NCBI RefSeq assembly: GCF_032854445.1
Contig: NW_027018316.1
Location: 1 to 43,132 of the forward strand
From: Liolophura sinensis
Taxonomy: Eukaryota > Mollusca > Polyplacophora > Chitonida > Chitonidae
Length of the DNA stretch: 43,132 nt
Reading direction: 5' to 3'
Position numbers and translations under genes: made by a program. Shown piece by piece: positions 1-10,435 of the stretch; the stretch's first letter is position 1, and each line of letters starts with the position of its first letter. Under the pieces are notes generated by a model. The model did not search any database. It was not told where the DNA came from and was given only the letters and a program-made list of their open reading frames with translations.

Positions 1-1650
1 GATTTCAATTAACAAAAAGACCAGGTAAAAATGCAAAAGTGGACAAACTGTTCAGTGCTGCTGGTAAGAGGCCAATCCGACGTATTTTCTGACGAGAAAT
101 CGAATGGTGCAATCCGCGTTGCTCTCCGACCAATACTTTTGGCTGTAGCGACAATTGAATGATCATTGATGTCATAATCACGTGCGTAGCAACGGCTCTT
201 ACTCCATGGAAACCAGGGAAATTTGCAATTTGTCAACAGCTGCCGATGCCTGGCTCAATTCCGAATCTTTTGGCACCTTACTGAAGTGGGTCAGTGTTCA
301 GTTGTACTTTTTACAGCAGACTGTATCAAGTACCTTGTGTTTTTTTATGTACAAATGATTGTGGTTTTTTCTACACGTAGATAAAGACATTGAGATTGTC
401 TTCGACTAAGAAGTAAGGCAATTGCTGGGTGAGTTAAATGGGCTTAGCCCAAAGATTTCAGGTCTTCTGGGCTACCGAAGGGCACATAACATATAGTCAA
501 AAGTTGAATATAGTAATGACCAGTCGCGATGGTACATAGTACAGTGTAGTCGATTTCAATTAACAAAAAGACCAGGCAAAAATGCAAAAGTGGAAAATTT
601 GTTTCAGTGCTGCTGGTAAGAGGCTAATCCGACGTATTTTGTGACGAGAAATCGAATGGTGCAAACCGCGTTGCTCTCCGACCAATACTTTTGCCTGTAG
701 TGACAATTGAATGATCATTTATGTCATAATCACGTGCCCAGCAACGGCTCTTACTCCATGAAAACCAGGGAAATTTGCAATTTTTCAACAGCTGCCGATA
801 CCTGGCTCAATTCCGCATCTTTTGGCACCTTATTCATGTGGGTCTGTGGTCAGTTGTACTTTTTACAGCAGACTGTATCAAGTACCTTGTGTTTTTTATG
901 TACAAATGGTCTGGTTTTTCTACACGTAGATAAAGACATTGAGATTGTCTTGCACTTAGAAGTAAGACAATTGCTGGGTGAGTTAAATGGGCTTAGCCCA
1001 AAGATTTCACGTCTTCTGGGCTACCGAAGGGCACATAACTTATAGTGAAAAGTTGAATATAGTAATGACCAGTCGCGATTGTACATAGTACAGTGTAGCC
1101 GGTTTCAATTAACAAAAAGACCAGGCAAAAATGCAAAAGTGGAAAAAACTGTTCCAGTGCTACTAGTAAGAGGCTAATCCGACGTATTTTGTGAACGACA
1201 AGTCGAATGGTGCAATCCGCGTTGCTCTCCAACCAATACTTTTGCCTGTAGTGACAATTGAATGATCATTTATGTCATAATCACGTGCCCAGCAACGGCT
1301 CTTACTCCATGAAAACCAGGGAAATTTGCAATTTTTCAACAGCTGCCGATACCTGGCTCAATTCCGCATCTTTTGGCACTTATTCATGTGGGTCTGTGGT
1401 CAGTTGTACTTTTTACAGCAGACTGTATCAAGTCCTTGTGTTTTTTATGTACAAATGGTGTGGTTTTTCTACAACGTAGATAAAGACATTGAGATTGTCT
1501 TGCACTTAGAAGTAAGACAATTGCTGGGTGAGTTAAATGGGCTTAGCCCAAAGATTTGACGTCTTCTGGGCTACCGAAGGGCACATAACTTATAGTCAAA
1601 AGTTGAATATAGTAATGACCAGTCGCGATTGTACAGAGTACAGTGTAGCC
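1..1650 (+). repeat. Satellite monomers 1-3 (K, D, D)
   Basis: Monomers start at 1 (551 bp, family K), 552 (549 bp, D) and 1101 (550 bp, D). The K copy has GCGTAGC, GATGCCTGGC and CTTCGACTAAG. The two D copies have CATGAAAACC and TTCATGTGGGTCTGTGG. The boundary between monomers 1 and 2 carries the rare TGTAGTCGATT variant instead of TGTAGCCGATT. That variant is also found at the starts of the monomers at 4946, 15382 and 32961, so it travels with the D-type 5' end. Two D monomers in a row are unusual in this array and suggest a local one-monomer duplication. Several private indels near 1193, 1379 and 1434 shift the reading frame relative to other D copies. Confidence 0.93.
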
Positions 1651-3848
1651 GATTCAATTAACAAAAAGACCAGGTAAAAATGCAAAAGTAGACAAACTGT
1701 TCCAGTGCTGCTGGTAAGAGGCTAATCCGACGTATTTTGTGACGAGAAATCGAATGGTGCAAACCGCGTTGCTCTCCGACCAATACTTTGGGCTGTAGCG
1801 ACAATTGAATGATCATTTATGTCATAATCACGTGCCCAGCAACGGCTCTTACTCCATGGAAACCAGGATATTTGCAATTTTTTAACCGCTGCCGATGCCT
1901 GGCCCAATTCCGCATCTTTTGGCAAACCCTTATAAATGTGGGTCAGTGTTTAGTTGTACTTTTTACAGCAGACTGTATCAAGTACCTTGTGTTTTTTATG
2001 TACAAATAATCTGTTTTTCTACACGTAGATAAAGACATTGAGATTGTCTTGAGACTTAGAAGTAAGACAATTGCTGGGTGAGTTAAATGGGCTTAGCCCA
2101 AAGATTTCACGTCTTCTGGGCTACCGAAGGGCACATAACTTATAGTGAAAAGTTGAATATAGTAATGACCAGTCGCGATTGTACAGAGTACAGTGTAGCC
2201 GGTTTCAATTAACAAAAAGACCAGGCAAAAATGCAAAAGTGGAGAAAACTGTCCAGTGCTACTAGTAAGAGGCTAATCCGACGTATTTTGTGACGACAAA
2301 TCGAATGGTGCAATCCGCGTTGCTCTCCAACCAATACTTTTGCCTGTAGTGACAATTGAATGATCATTTATGTCATAATCACGTGCACAGCAACGGCTCT
2401 TACTCCATGGAAACCAGGGAAATTTGCAATTTTTCAACAGCTGCCGATGCCTGGCTCAATTCCGAATCTTTTGGCACCTTACTGAAGTGGGTCAGTGTTC
2501 AGTTGTACTTTTTACAAGCAGACTGTATCAAGTACCTTGTAATTTTTACGTACAAATGGTCTGGTTTTTCTACACGTAGATAAAGACATTGAGATTGTCT
2601 TGCACTTAGAAGTAAGGCAATTGCTGGGTGAGTTAAATAGGCTTAGCCCAAAGATTTCAGGTCTTCTGGGCTACCGAAGGGCACATAACTTATAGTCAAA
2701 AGTTGAATATAGTAATGACCAGTCGCGATTGTACAGAGTACAGTGTAGCCGATTTCAATTAACAAAAAGACCAGGTAAAAATGCAAAAGTAGACAAACTG
2801 TTCCAGTGCTGCTGGTAAGAGGCTAATCCGACGTATTTTGTGACGAGAAATCGAATGGTGCAAACCGCGTTGCTCTCCGACCAATACTTTTGGCTGTAGC
2901 GACAATTGAATGATCATTTATGTCATAATCACGTGCCCAGCAACGGCTCTTACTCCTGGAAACCAGGGATATTTGCAATTTTTTAACAGCTGCCGATGCC
3001 TGGCCCAATTCCGCATCTTTTGGCACCTTATAAATGTGGGTCAGTGTTTAGTTGTACTTTTTACAGCAGACTGTATCAAGTACCTTGTGTTTTTTATGTA
3101 CAAATAATCTGGTTTTTCTACACGTAGATAAAGACATTGAGATTGTCTTGGACTTAGAAGTAAGACAATTGCTGGGTGAGTTAAATGGGCTTAGCCCAAA
3201 GATTTCACGTCTTCTGGGCTACCGAAGGGCACATAACTTATAGTCAAAAGTTGAATATAGTAATGACCAGTCGCGATTGTACAGAGTACAGTGTAGCCGG
3301 TTTCAATTAACAAAAAGACCAGGCAAAAATGCAAAAGTGGAAAAAACTGTTCCAGTGCTACTAGTAAGAGGCTAATCCGACGTATTTTGTGACGACAAAT
3401 CGAATGGTGCAATCCGCGTTGCTCTCCAACCAATACTTTTGCCTGTAGTGACAATTGAATGATCATTTATGTCATAATCACGTGCACAGCAACGGCTCTT
3501 ACTCCATGGAAACCAGGGAAATTTGCAATTTTTCAACAGCTGCCGATGCCTGGCTCAATTCCGAATCTTTTGGCACCTTACTGAAGTGGGTCAGTGTTCA
3601 GTTGTACTTTTTACAGCAGACTGTATCAAGTACCTTGTGTTTTTTATGTACAAATGGTCTGGTTTTTCTACACGTAGATAAAGACATTGAGATTGTCTTC
3701 GACTTAGAAGTAAGGCAATTGCTGGGTGAGTTAAATGGGCTTAGCCCAAAGATTTCAGGTCTTCTGGGCTACCGAAGGGCACATAACTTATAGTCAAAAG
3801 TTGAATATAGTAATGACCAGTCGCGATTGTACAGAGTACAGTGTAGCC
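1651..3848 (+). repeat. G-C dimer, two tandem copies (monomers 4-7)
   Basis: Monomers start at 1651 (550 bp, G), 2201 (550 bp, C), 2751 (548 bp, G) and 3299 (550 bp, C). The G copies share AGTAGACAAACTG and AAATAATCTGG, the subtype that recurs at 10985, 12083 and 13731. The C copies share GCACAGC and CTCCAACC. The last one changes after its middle: it has GTGTTTTTTATG, GGTCTGG and CGACTTAGAAG instead of the C-type GATTTTCACG and TTGCACTTAG, so its 3' half is V-like. The dimer period is about 1.1 kb. The first G copy has private extra bases near 1925 and 2050. Confidence 0.88.
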
Positions 3849-4945
3849 GATTTCAATTAACAAAAAGACCAGGTAAAAATGCAAAAGTGGACAAACTGTT
3901 CCAGTGCTGCTGGTAAGAGGCCAATCCGACGTATTTTCTGACGAGAAATCGAATGGTGCAATCCGCGTTGCTCTCCGACCAATACTTTTGGCTGTAGCGA
4001 CAATTGAATGATCATTGATGTCATAATCACGTGCGTAGCAACGGCTCTTACTCCATGGAAACCAGGGAAATTTGCAATTTTTCGACAGCTGCCGATGTCT
4101 GGCTCAATTCCGAATCTTTTGGCACCTTACTGAAGTGGGTCAGTGTTCAGTTGTACTTTTTACAGCAGACTGTATCAAGTACCTTGTGTTTTTTATGTAC
4201 AAATGGTCTGGTTTTTCTACACGTAGATAAAGACATTGAGATTGTCTTCGACTTAGAAGTAAGGCAATTGCTGGGTGAGTTAAATGGGCTTAGCCCAAAG
4301 ATTTGACGTTTTCTGGGCTACCGAAGGGCACATAACTTATAGTCAAAAGTTGAATATAGTAATGACCAGTCGCGATTGTACAGAGTACAGTGTAGCCGAT
4401 TTCAATTAACAAAAAGACCAGGTAAAAATGCAAAAGTGGACAAACTGTTCCAGTGCTGCTGGTAAGAGGCTAATCCGACGTATTTTCTGACGAGAAATCG
4501 AATGGTGCAATCCGCGTGCTCTCCGACCAATACTTTTGGCTGTAGCGACAATTGAATGATCATTGATGTCATAATCACGTGCCCAGCAACGGCTCTTACT
4601 CCATGGAAACCAAGGATATTTGAAATTTTTTAACAGCTGCCGATGCCTGGCCCAATTCCGCATCTTTTGGCACCTTATAAATGTGGGTCAGTGTTTAGTT
4701 GTACTTTTTACAGCAGACTGTATCAGGTACCTTGTGTTTTTTATGTACAAATGGTGTGGTTTTTCTACACGTAGATAAAGACATTGAGATTGTCTTCGAC
4801 TAAGAAGTAAGGCAATTGCTGGGTGAGTTAAATGGGCTTAGCCCAAAGATTTCAGGTCTTCTGGGCTACCGAAGGGCACATAACATATAGTCAAAAGTTG
4901 AATATAGTAATGACCAGTCGCGATGGTACATAGTACAGTGTAGTC
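3849..4945 (+). repeat. Mosaic monomers 8 and 9
   Basis: The monomer at 3849 (549 bp) begins like family K or G (GGACAAACTG), has GCGTAGC and then GATGTCTGGC as in V, but keeps TTTTTCGACAGC and AAGTAAGG, neither typical of V. The monomer at 4398 (548 bp) is G-type through TATAAATGTGGG and then switches to the K-type 3' end: GGTGTGG, CTTCGACTAAG, CATAACATATAG and GGTACATAG. It ends in the TGTAGTCG variant. Each is best explained as a within-monomer exchange between families, by crossover or gene conversion. Confidence 0.8.
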
Positions 4946-6043
4946 GATTTCAATTAACAAAAAGACCAGGCAAAAATGCAAAAGTGGAAAATTTGTTCCA
5001 GTGCTGCTGGTAAGAGGCTAATCCGACGTATTTTGTGACGAGAAATCGAATGGTGCAAACCGCGTTGCTCTCCGACCAATACTTTTGCCTGTAGTGACAA
5101 TTGAATGATCATTTATGTCATAATCACGTGCCCAGCAACGGCTCTTACTCCATGAAAACCAGGGAAATTTGCAATTTTTCAACAGCTGCCGATACCTGGC
5201 TCAATTCCGCATCTTTTGGCACCTTATTCATGTGGGTCTGTGGTCAGTTGTACTTTTTACAGCAGACTGTATCAAGTACCTTGTGTTTTTTATGTACAAA
5301 TGGTGTGGTTTTTCTACACGTAGATAAAGACATTGAGATTGTCTTCGACTAAGAAGTAAGGGAATTGCTGGGTGAGTTAAATGGGCTTAGCCCAAAGATT
5401 TGACGTCTTCTGGGCTACCGAAGGGCACATAACATATTATCAAAAGTTGAATATAGTAATGACCAGTCGCGATGGTACAGAGTACAGTGTAGCCGATTTC
5501 AATTAACAAAAAGACCAGGCAAAATTGCAAAATTGGAAAAATTGTTCCAGTGCTGCTGGTAAGAAGCTAATCCGACGTATTTTGTGACGACAAATCGAAT
5601 GGTGCAAACCGCGTTGCTCTCCGACCAATACTTTTGGCTGTAGTGACAATTGAATGATCATTTATGTCATAATTACGTGCCTAGCAACGGCTCTTACTCC
5701 ATGGAAACCAGGGATATTTGCAATTTTTTAACAGCTGCCGATGCCCGGCCCAATTCCGCATCTTTTGGCACCTTATAAATGTGGGTCAGTGTTTAGTTGT
5801 ACTTTTTACAGCAGACTGTATCAAGTACCTTGTGTTTTTTATGTACAATTGGTCTGGTTTTTCTACACGTAGATAAAGACATTGAGATTGTCTTGGACTT
5901 AGAAGTAAGACAATTGCTGGGTGAGTTAAATGGGCTTAGCCCAAAGATTTGACGTCTTCTGGGCTACCGAAGGGCACATAACTTATAGTCAAAAGTTGAA
6001 TATAGTAATGACCAGTCGCGATTGTACAGAGTACAGTGTAGCC
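4946..6043 (+). repeat. Monomers 10-11 (D/K mosaic, G)
   Basis: The monomer at 4946 (549 bp) is D-type through TTCATGTGGGTCTGTGG but ends with the K-type CTTCGACTAAG, giving it the junction normally seen before a G monomer. The monomer at 5495 (549 bp) is the G2 subtype: AAAATTGCAAAATTGG near its start, GGTAAGAAGC, AATTACGTGCCTAGC and GATGCCCGGCC. Nearly the same G2 monomer occurs at 9887, 23620, 26916, 34608 and 38998. In every case it follows a monomer with a K-type 3' end, so K-G2 is a stable neighbour pair. Confidence 0.86.
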
Positions 6044-6195
6044 GGTTTCAATTAACAAAAAGACCAGGCAAAAATGCAAAAGTGGAAAAACTGTTCCAGT
6101 GCTACTAGTAAAAGGCTAATCCGACGTATTTTGTGACGAGAAATCGAATAGTGCAAACCGCGTTGCTCTCCGACCAATACTTTTGGCTGTAGCGA

Positions 6196-6228
6196 CAATT
6201 GAATGATCATTGATGTCATAATCACGTG
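6196..6228. promoter_or_regulatory. Palindrome cluster ending in ATCACGTG (representative copy)
   Basis: Within 33 bp of the V monomer at 6044 there are three perfect palindromes: CAATTG (6196-6201), AATGATCATT (6202-6211) and CACGTG (6223-6228). The last sits in ATCACGTG (6221-6228), which fits the RTCACRTG consensus of the budding-yeast centromere element CDEI and the E-box bound by bHLH proteins. The cluster recurs in nearly every monomer. The G2 monomers have TACGTG instead, and the GATCTTTG K copies lose the middle palindrome. Protein binding is inference; short palindromes also arise by chance and are then copied with the satellite. Confidence 0.45.
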
Positions 6229-6900
6229 CGTAGCAACGGCTCTTACTCCATGGAAACCAGGGAAATTTGCAATTTGTCAACAGCTGCCGATGTCTGGCTC
6301 AATTCCGAATCTTTTGGCACCTTACTGAAGTGGGTCAGTGTTCAGTTGTACTTTTTACAGCAGACTGTATCAAGTACCTTGTGTTTTTTATGTACAAATG
6401 GTCTGGTTTTTCTACACGTAGATAAAGACATTGAGATTGTCTTCGACTTAGAAGTAGGGCAATTGCTGGGTGAGTTAAATGGGCTTAGCCCAAAGATTTG
6501 ACGTTTTCTGGGCTACCGAAGGGCACATAACATATAGTCAAAAGTTGAATATAGTAATGACCAGTCGCGATGGTACATAGTACAGTGTAGCCGATTTCAA
6601 TTAACAAAAAGACCAGGTAAAAATGCAAAAGTGGAAAATTTGTTCCAGTGCTGCTGGTAAGAGGTTAATCCGACGTATTTTGTGACGAGAAATCGAATGG
6701 TGCAAACCGCGTTGCTCTCCGACCAATACTTTTGCCTGTAGTGACAATTGAATGATCATTTATGTCATAATCACGTGCCCAGCAACGGCTCTTACTCCAT
6801 GAAAACCAGGGAAATTTGCAATTTTTCAACAGCTGCCGATACCTGGCTCAATTCCGCATCTTTTGGCACCTTATTCATGTGGGTCTGTGGTCAGTTGTAC

Positions 6901-6971
6901 TTTTTACAGCAGACTGTATCAAGTACCTTGTGTTTTTTATGTACAAATGGTGTGGTTTTTCTACACGTAGA
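6901..6971. other. Phased T-tracts with two small inverted repeats (representative copy)
   Basis: Three T-tracts lie at 6901-6905, 6933-6938 and 6956-6960. Their centres are about 32 and 22 bases apart, close to three and two helical turns, a layout known to bend DNA. The segment also holds TACAG-CAGA-CTGTA (6905-6918) and TCTAC-AC-GTAGA (6960-6971), both inverted repeats with five-base arms. This stretch is nearly invariant across families; the C-type copies replace the middle tract with GATTTTCACG. Bending is an inference from spacing only. Confidence 0.35.
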
Positions 6972-7035
6972 TAAAGACATTGAGATTGTCTTGCACTTAG
7001 AAGTAAGACAATTGCTGGGTGAGTTAAATGGGCTT

Positions 7036-7063
7036 AGCCCAAAGATTTGACGTCTTCTGGGCT
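7036..7063. other. Conserved bulged hairpin (representative copy)
   Basis: AGCCCAAAGA (7036-7045) can pair with TCTT (7053-7056) and TGGGCT (7058-7063), with a 7-base loop TTTGACG and one bulged C at 7057, giving ten base pairs. The same AGCCCA can instead pair with the TGGGCT just upstream, in the dyad TGGGCT-T-AGCCCA, so two alternative pairings compete. The element is present in most monomers. V copies have TTTT in place of TCTT, which keeps pairing through a G-U wobble. The loop is the main variable part (TTTGACG, TTTCACG, TTTCAGG, TTTTAGG). Confidence 0.5.
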
Positions 7064-7120
7064 ACCGAAGGGCACATAACTTATAGTCAAAAGTTGAATA
7101 TAGTAATGACCAGTCGCGAT

Positions 7121-7133
7121 TGTACAGAGTACA
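7121..7133. other. TGTAC-AGA-GTACA dyad near the monomer end (representative copy)
   Basis: TGTAC (7121-7125) and GTACA (7129-7133) form a perfect five-base inverted repeat around AGA, eight bases before the boundary used here. An alternative form, GGTACATAGTACA, is found at the 3' ends of many V- and K-type copies and keeps the GTAC-ATA-GTAC symmetry. The dyad is thus kept although its centre differs between families. It could be a protein site or a chance palindrome. Confidence 0.4.
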
Positions 7134-8239
7134 GTGTAGCCGGTTTCAATTAACAAAAAGACCAGGCAAAAATGCAAAATTGGAAAAACTGTTCCAGTGC
7201 TACTAGTAAAAGGCTAATCCGACGTATTTTGTGACGAGAAATCGAATAGTGCAAACCGCGTTGCTCTCCGACCAATACTTTTGGCTGTAGCGACAATTGA
7301 ATGATCATTGATGTCATAATCACGTGCGTAGCAACGGCTCTTACTCCATGGAAACCAGGGAAATTTGCAATTTGTCAACAGCTGCCGATGTCTGGCTCAA
7401 TTCCGAATCTTTTGGCACCTTACTGAAGTGGGTCAGTGTTCAGTTGTACTTTTTACAGCAGACTGTATCAAGTACCTTGTGTTTTTTATGTACAAATGGT
7501 CTGGTTTTTCTACACGTAGATAAAGACATTGAGATTGTCTTCGACTTAGAAGTAGGGCAATTGCTGGGTGAGTTAAATGGGCTTAGCCCAAAGATTTGAC
7601 GTTTTCTGGGCTACCGAAGGGCACATAACTTATAGTGAAAAGTTGCATATAGTAATGACCAGTCGCGATTGTACAGAGTACAGTGTAGCCAGTTTCAATT
7701 AACAAAAAGACCAGGCAAAAATGCAAAAGTGGAAAATTTGTTCCAGTGCTGCTGGTAAGAGGCTAATCCGACGTATTTTGTGACGAGAAATCGAATGGTG
7801 CAAACCGCGTTGCTCTCCGACCAATACTTTTGCCTGTAGTGACAATTGAATGATCATTTATGTCATAATCACGTGCCCAGCAACGGCTCTTACTCCATGA
7901 AAACCAGGGAAATTTGCAATTTTTCAACAGCTGCCGATACCTGGCTCAATTCCGCACCTTTTGGCACCTTATTCATGTGGGTCTGTGGTCAGTTGTACTT
8001 TTTACAGCAGACTGTATCAAGTACCTTGTGTTTTTTATGTACAAATGGTGTGGTTTTTCTACACGTAGATAAAGACATTGAGATTGTCTTGCACTTAGAA
8101 GTAAGACAATTGCTGGGTGAGTTAAATGGGCTTAGCCCAAAGATTTCAGGTCTTCTGGGCTACCGAAGGGCACATAACTTATAGTGAAAAGTTGAATATA
8201 GTAATGACCAGTCGCGATTGTACATAGTACAGTGTAGCC

Positions 8240-9886
8240 GGTTTCAATTAACAAAAAGACCAGGCAAAAATGCAAAAGTGGAAAAACTGTTCCAGTGCTG
8301 CTGGTAAGAGGCTAATCCGACGTATTTTGTGACGACAAATCGAATGGTGCAATCCGCGTTGCTCTCCAACCAATACTTTTGCCTGTAGTGACAATTGAAT
8401 GATCATTTATGTCATAATCACGTGCACAGCAACGGCTCTTACTCCATGGAAACCAGGGAAATTTGCAATTTTTCAACAGCTGCCGATGCCTGGCTCAATT
8501 TCGAATCTTTTGGCACCTTACTGAAGTGGGTCAGTGTTCAGTTGTACTTTTTACAGCAGACTGTATCAAGTACCTTGTGATTTTCACGTACAAATGGTGT
8601 GGTTTTTCTACACGTAGATAAAGACATTGAGATTGTCTTGCACTTAGAAGTAAGGCAATTGCTGGGTGAGTTAAATGGGCTTAGCCCAAAGATTTCAGGT
8701 CTTCTGAGCTACCGAAGGGCACATAACTTATAGTCAAAAGTTGAATATAGTAATGACCAGTCGCGATTGTACAGAGTACAGTGTAGCCGATTTCAATTAA
8801 CAGAAAGACCAGGCAAAAATGCAAAAGTGGAAAATTTGTTCCAATGCTGCTGGTAAGAGGTTAATCCGACGTATTTTGTGACGAGAAATCGAATGGTGCA
8901 AACCGCGTTGCTCTCCGACCAATACTTTTGGCTGTAGCGACAATTGAATGATCATTGATGTCATAATCACGTGCCCAGCAACGGCTTTTACTCCATGGAA
9001 ACCAGGGATATTTGCAATTTTTTAACAGCTGCCGATGCCTGGGCCAATTCCGCATCTTTTGGCACCTTATAAATGTGGGTCAGTGTTTAGTTGTACTTTT
9101 TACAGCAGACCGTATCAAGTACCTTGTGTTTTTTATGTACAAATGGTCTGGTTTTTCTACATGTAGATAAAGACATTGAGATTGTCTTGGACTTAAAAGT
9201 AAGACAATTGCTGGGTGAGTTAAATGGGCTTAGCCCAAAGATTTCAGGTCTTCTGGGCTACCGAAGGGCACATAACATATAGTCAAAAGTTAAATATAGT
9301 AATGACCAGTCGCGATTGTACAGAGTACAGTGTAGCCGGTTTCAATTAACAAAAAGACCAGGCAAAAATGCAAAAGTGGAAAAACTGTTCCAGTGCTACT
9401 AGTAAGAGGCTAATCCGACGTATTTTGTGACGAGAAATCGAATAGTGCAAACCGCGTTGCTCTCCGACCAATACTTTTGGCTGTAGCGACAATTGAATGA
9501 TCTTTGATGTCATAATCACGTGCGTAGCAACGGCTCTTACTCCATGGAAACCAAGGAAATTTGCAATTTGTCAACAGCTGCCGATGCCTGGCTCAATTCC
9601 GAATCTTTTGGCACCTTACTGAAGTGGGTCAGTGTTCAGTTGTACTTTTTACAGCAGACTGTATCAAGTACCTTGTGTTTTTTATGTACAAATGGTGTGG
9701 TTTTTCTACACGTAGATAAAGACATTGAGATTGTCTTCGACTAAGAAGTAAGGCAATTGCTGGGTGAGTTAAATGGGCTTAGCCCAAAGATTTGACGTCT
9801 TCTGGGCTACCGAAGGGCACATAACATATAATCAAAAGTTGAATATAGTAATGACCAGTCGCGATGGTACAGAGTACAGTGTAGCC
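8240..9886 (+). repeat. C-G-K block (monomers 16-18)
   Basis: Monomers start at 8240 (C), 8789 (G) and 9338 (K), each 549 bp. The C copy has CTCAATTTCGAATC and CTTCTGAGCTACC. The G copy is the G1b subtype: AACAGAAAGACC, CGGCTTTTACTCC and CCTGGGCCAATTCC. The K copy has GATCTTTGATG, which destroys the AATGATCATT palindrome found in most monomers. The same C-G-K order with the same private variants returns at 32961, 37351 and 41746 inside the 8-monomer repeat. The C-G part also returns at 15931, so this block is an older source for later amplifications. Confidence 0.9.
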
Positions 9887-10435
9887 GATTTCAATTAACA
9901 AAAAGACCAGGCAAAATTGCAAAATTGGAAAAATTGTTCCAGTGCTGCTGGTAAGAAGCTAATCCGACGTATTTTGTGACGACAAATCGAATGGTGCAAA
10001 CCGCGTTGCTCTCCGACCAATACTTTTGGCTGTAGTGACAATTGAATGATCATTTATGTCATAATTACGTGCCTAGCAACGGCTCTTACTCCATGGAAAC
10101 CAGGGATATTTGCAATTTTTTAACAGCTGCCGATGCCTGGCCCAATTCCGCATCTTTTGGCACCTTATAAATGTGGGTCAGTGTTTAGTTGTACTTTTTA
10201 CAGCAGACTGTATCAAGTACCTTGTGTTTTTTATGTACAAATGGTCTGGTTTTTCTACACGTAGATAAAGACATTGAGATTGTCTTGGACTTAGAAGTAA
10301 GACAATTGCTGGGTGAGTTAAATGGGCTTAGCCCAAAGATTTGACGTCTTCTGGGCTACCGAAGGGCACATAACTTATAGTCAAAAGTTGAATATAGTAA
10401 TGACCAGTCGCGATTGTACAGAGTACAGTGTAGCC
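9887..10435 (+). repeat. Monomer 19 (family G, G2 subtype)
   Basis: This 549-bp monomer has the G2 markers: AAAATTGCAAAATTGG, AATTACGTGCCTAGC, GGATATTTGC, TATAAATGTGGG and TTGGACTTAGAAGTAAGAC. It matches the monomer at 5495 nearly base for base; CCTGGCCC against CCCGGCCC is one visible difference. It follows a K monomer, as G2 copies usually do. Its CACGTG core is changed to TACGTG, as in the other G2 copies. Confidence 0.9.

Larger units (their letters stand above)
6044..8239 (+). repeat. V-D dimer, two tandem copies (monomers 12-15)
   Basis: Monomers start at 6044 (V), 6593 (D), 7142 (V) and 7691 (D), each exactly 549 bp, giving a 1098-bp dimer in tandem. The V copies share AGTAAAAGGC, GAATAGTGCAAACC, GATGTCTGGC, AGTAGGGCAATTG and GACGTTTTCTGG. 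The D copies share GGAAAATTTG, GCCCAGC, CATGAAAACC and TTGCACTTAGAAGTAAGAC. Copies differ at few sites: CAAAGTGG against CAAATTGG near the start of V, and TTTGACG against TTTCAGG near the end of D. The second D starts with AGTTTC where all other copies have GATTTC or GGTTTC. These clean 549-bp copies are a good reference for the monomer. Confidence 0.92.

Noticed and set aside
1-236. An array edge or unique flank at the left end
   Set aside because: The window starts exactly at the phase I chose, but the sequence is an ordinary K-type monomer. The coincidence reflects my choice of boundary, not a real edge.
6441-6466. Possible CENP-B box in the V monomers (CTTCGACTTAGAAGTAGGG)
   Set aside because: The mammalian consensus needs TTCG, four bases, A, two bases, then CGGG. 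Here the bases after the A do not give CGGG; AGGG appears two bases too far on. It is a partial resemblance only.
6593-7141. Three 183-bp subrepeats inside the 549-bp monomer
   Set aside because: Comparing the three thirds by eye shows no shared blocks beyond short T-tracts and GTAC words.
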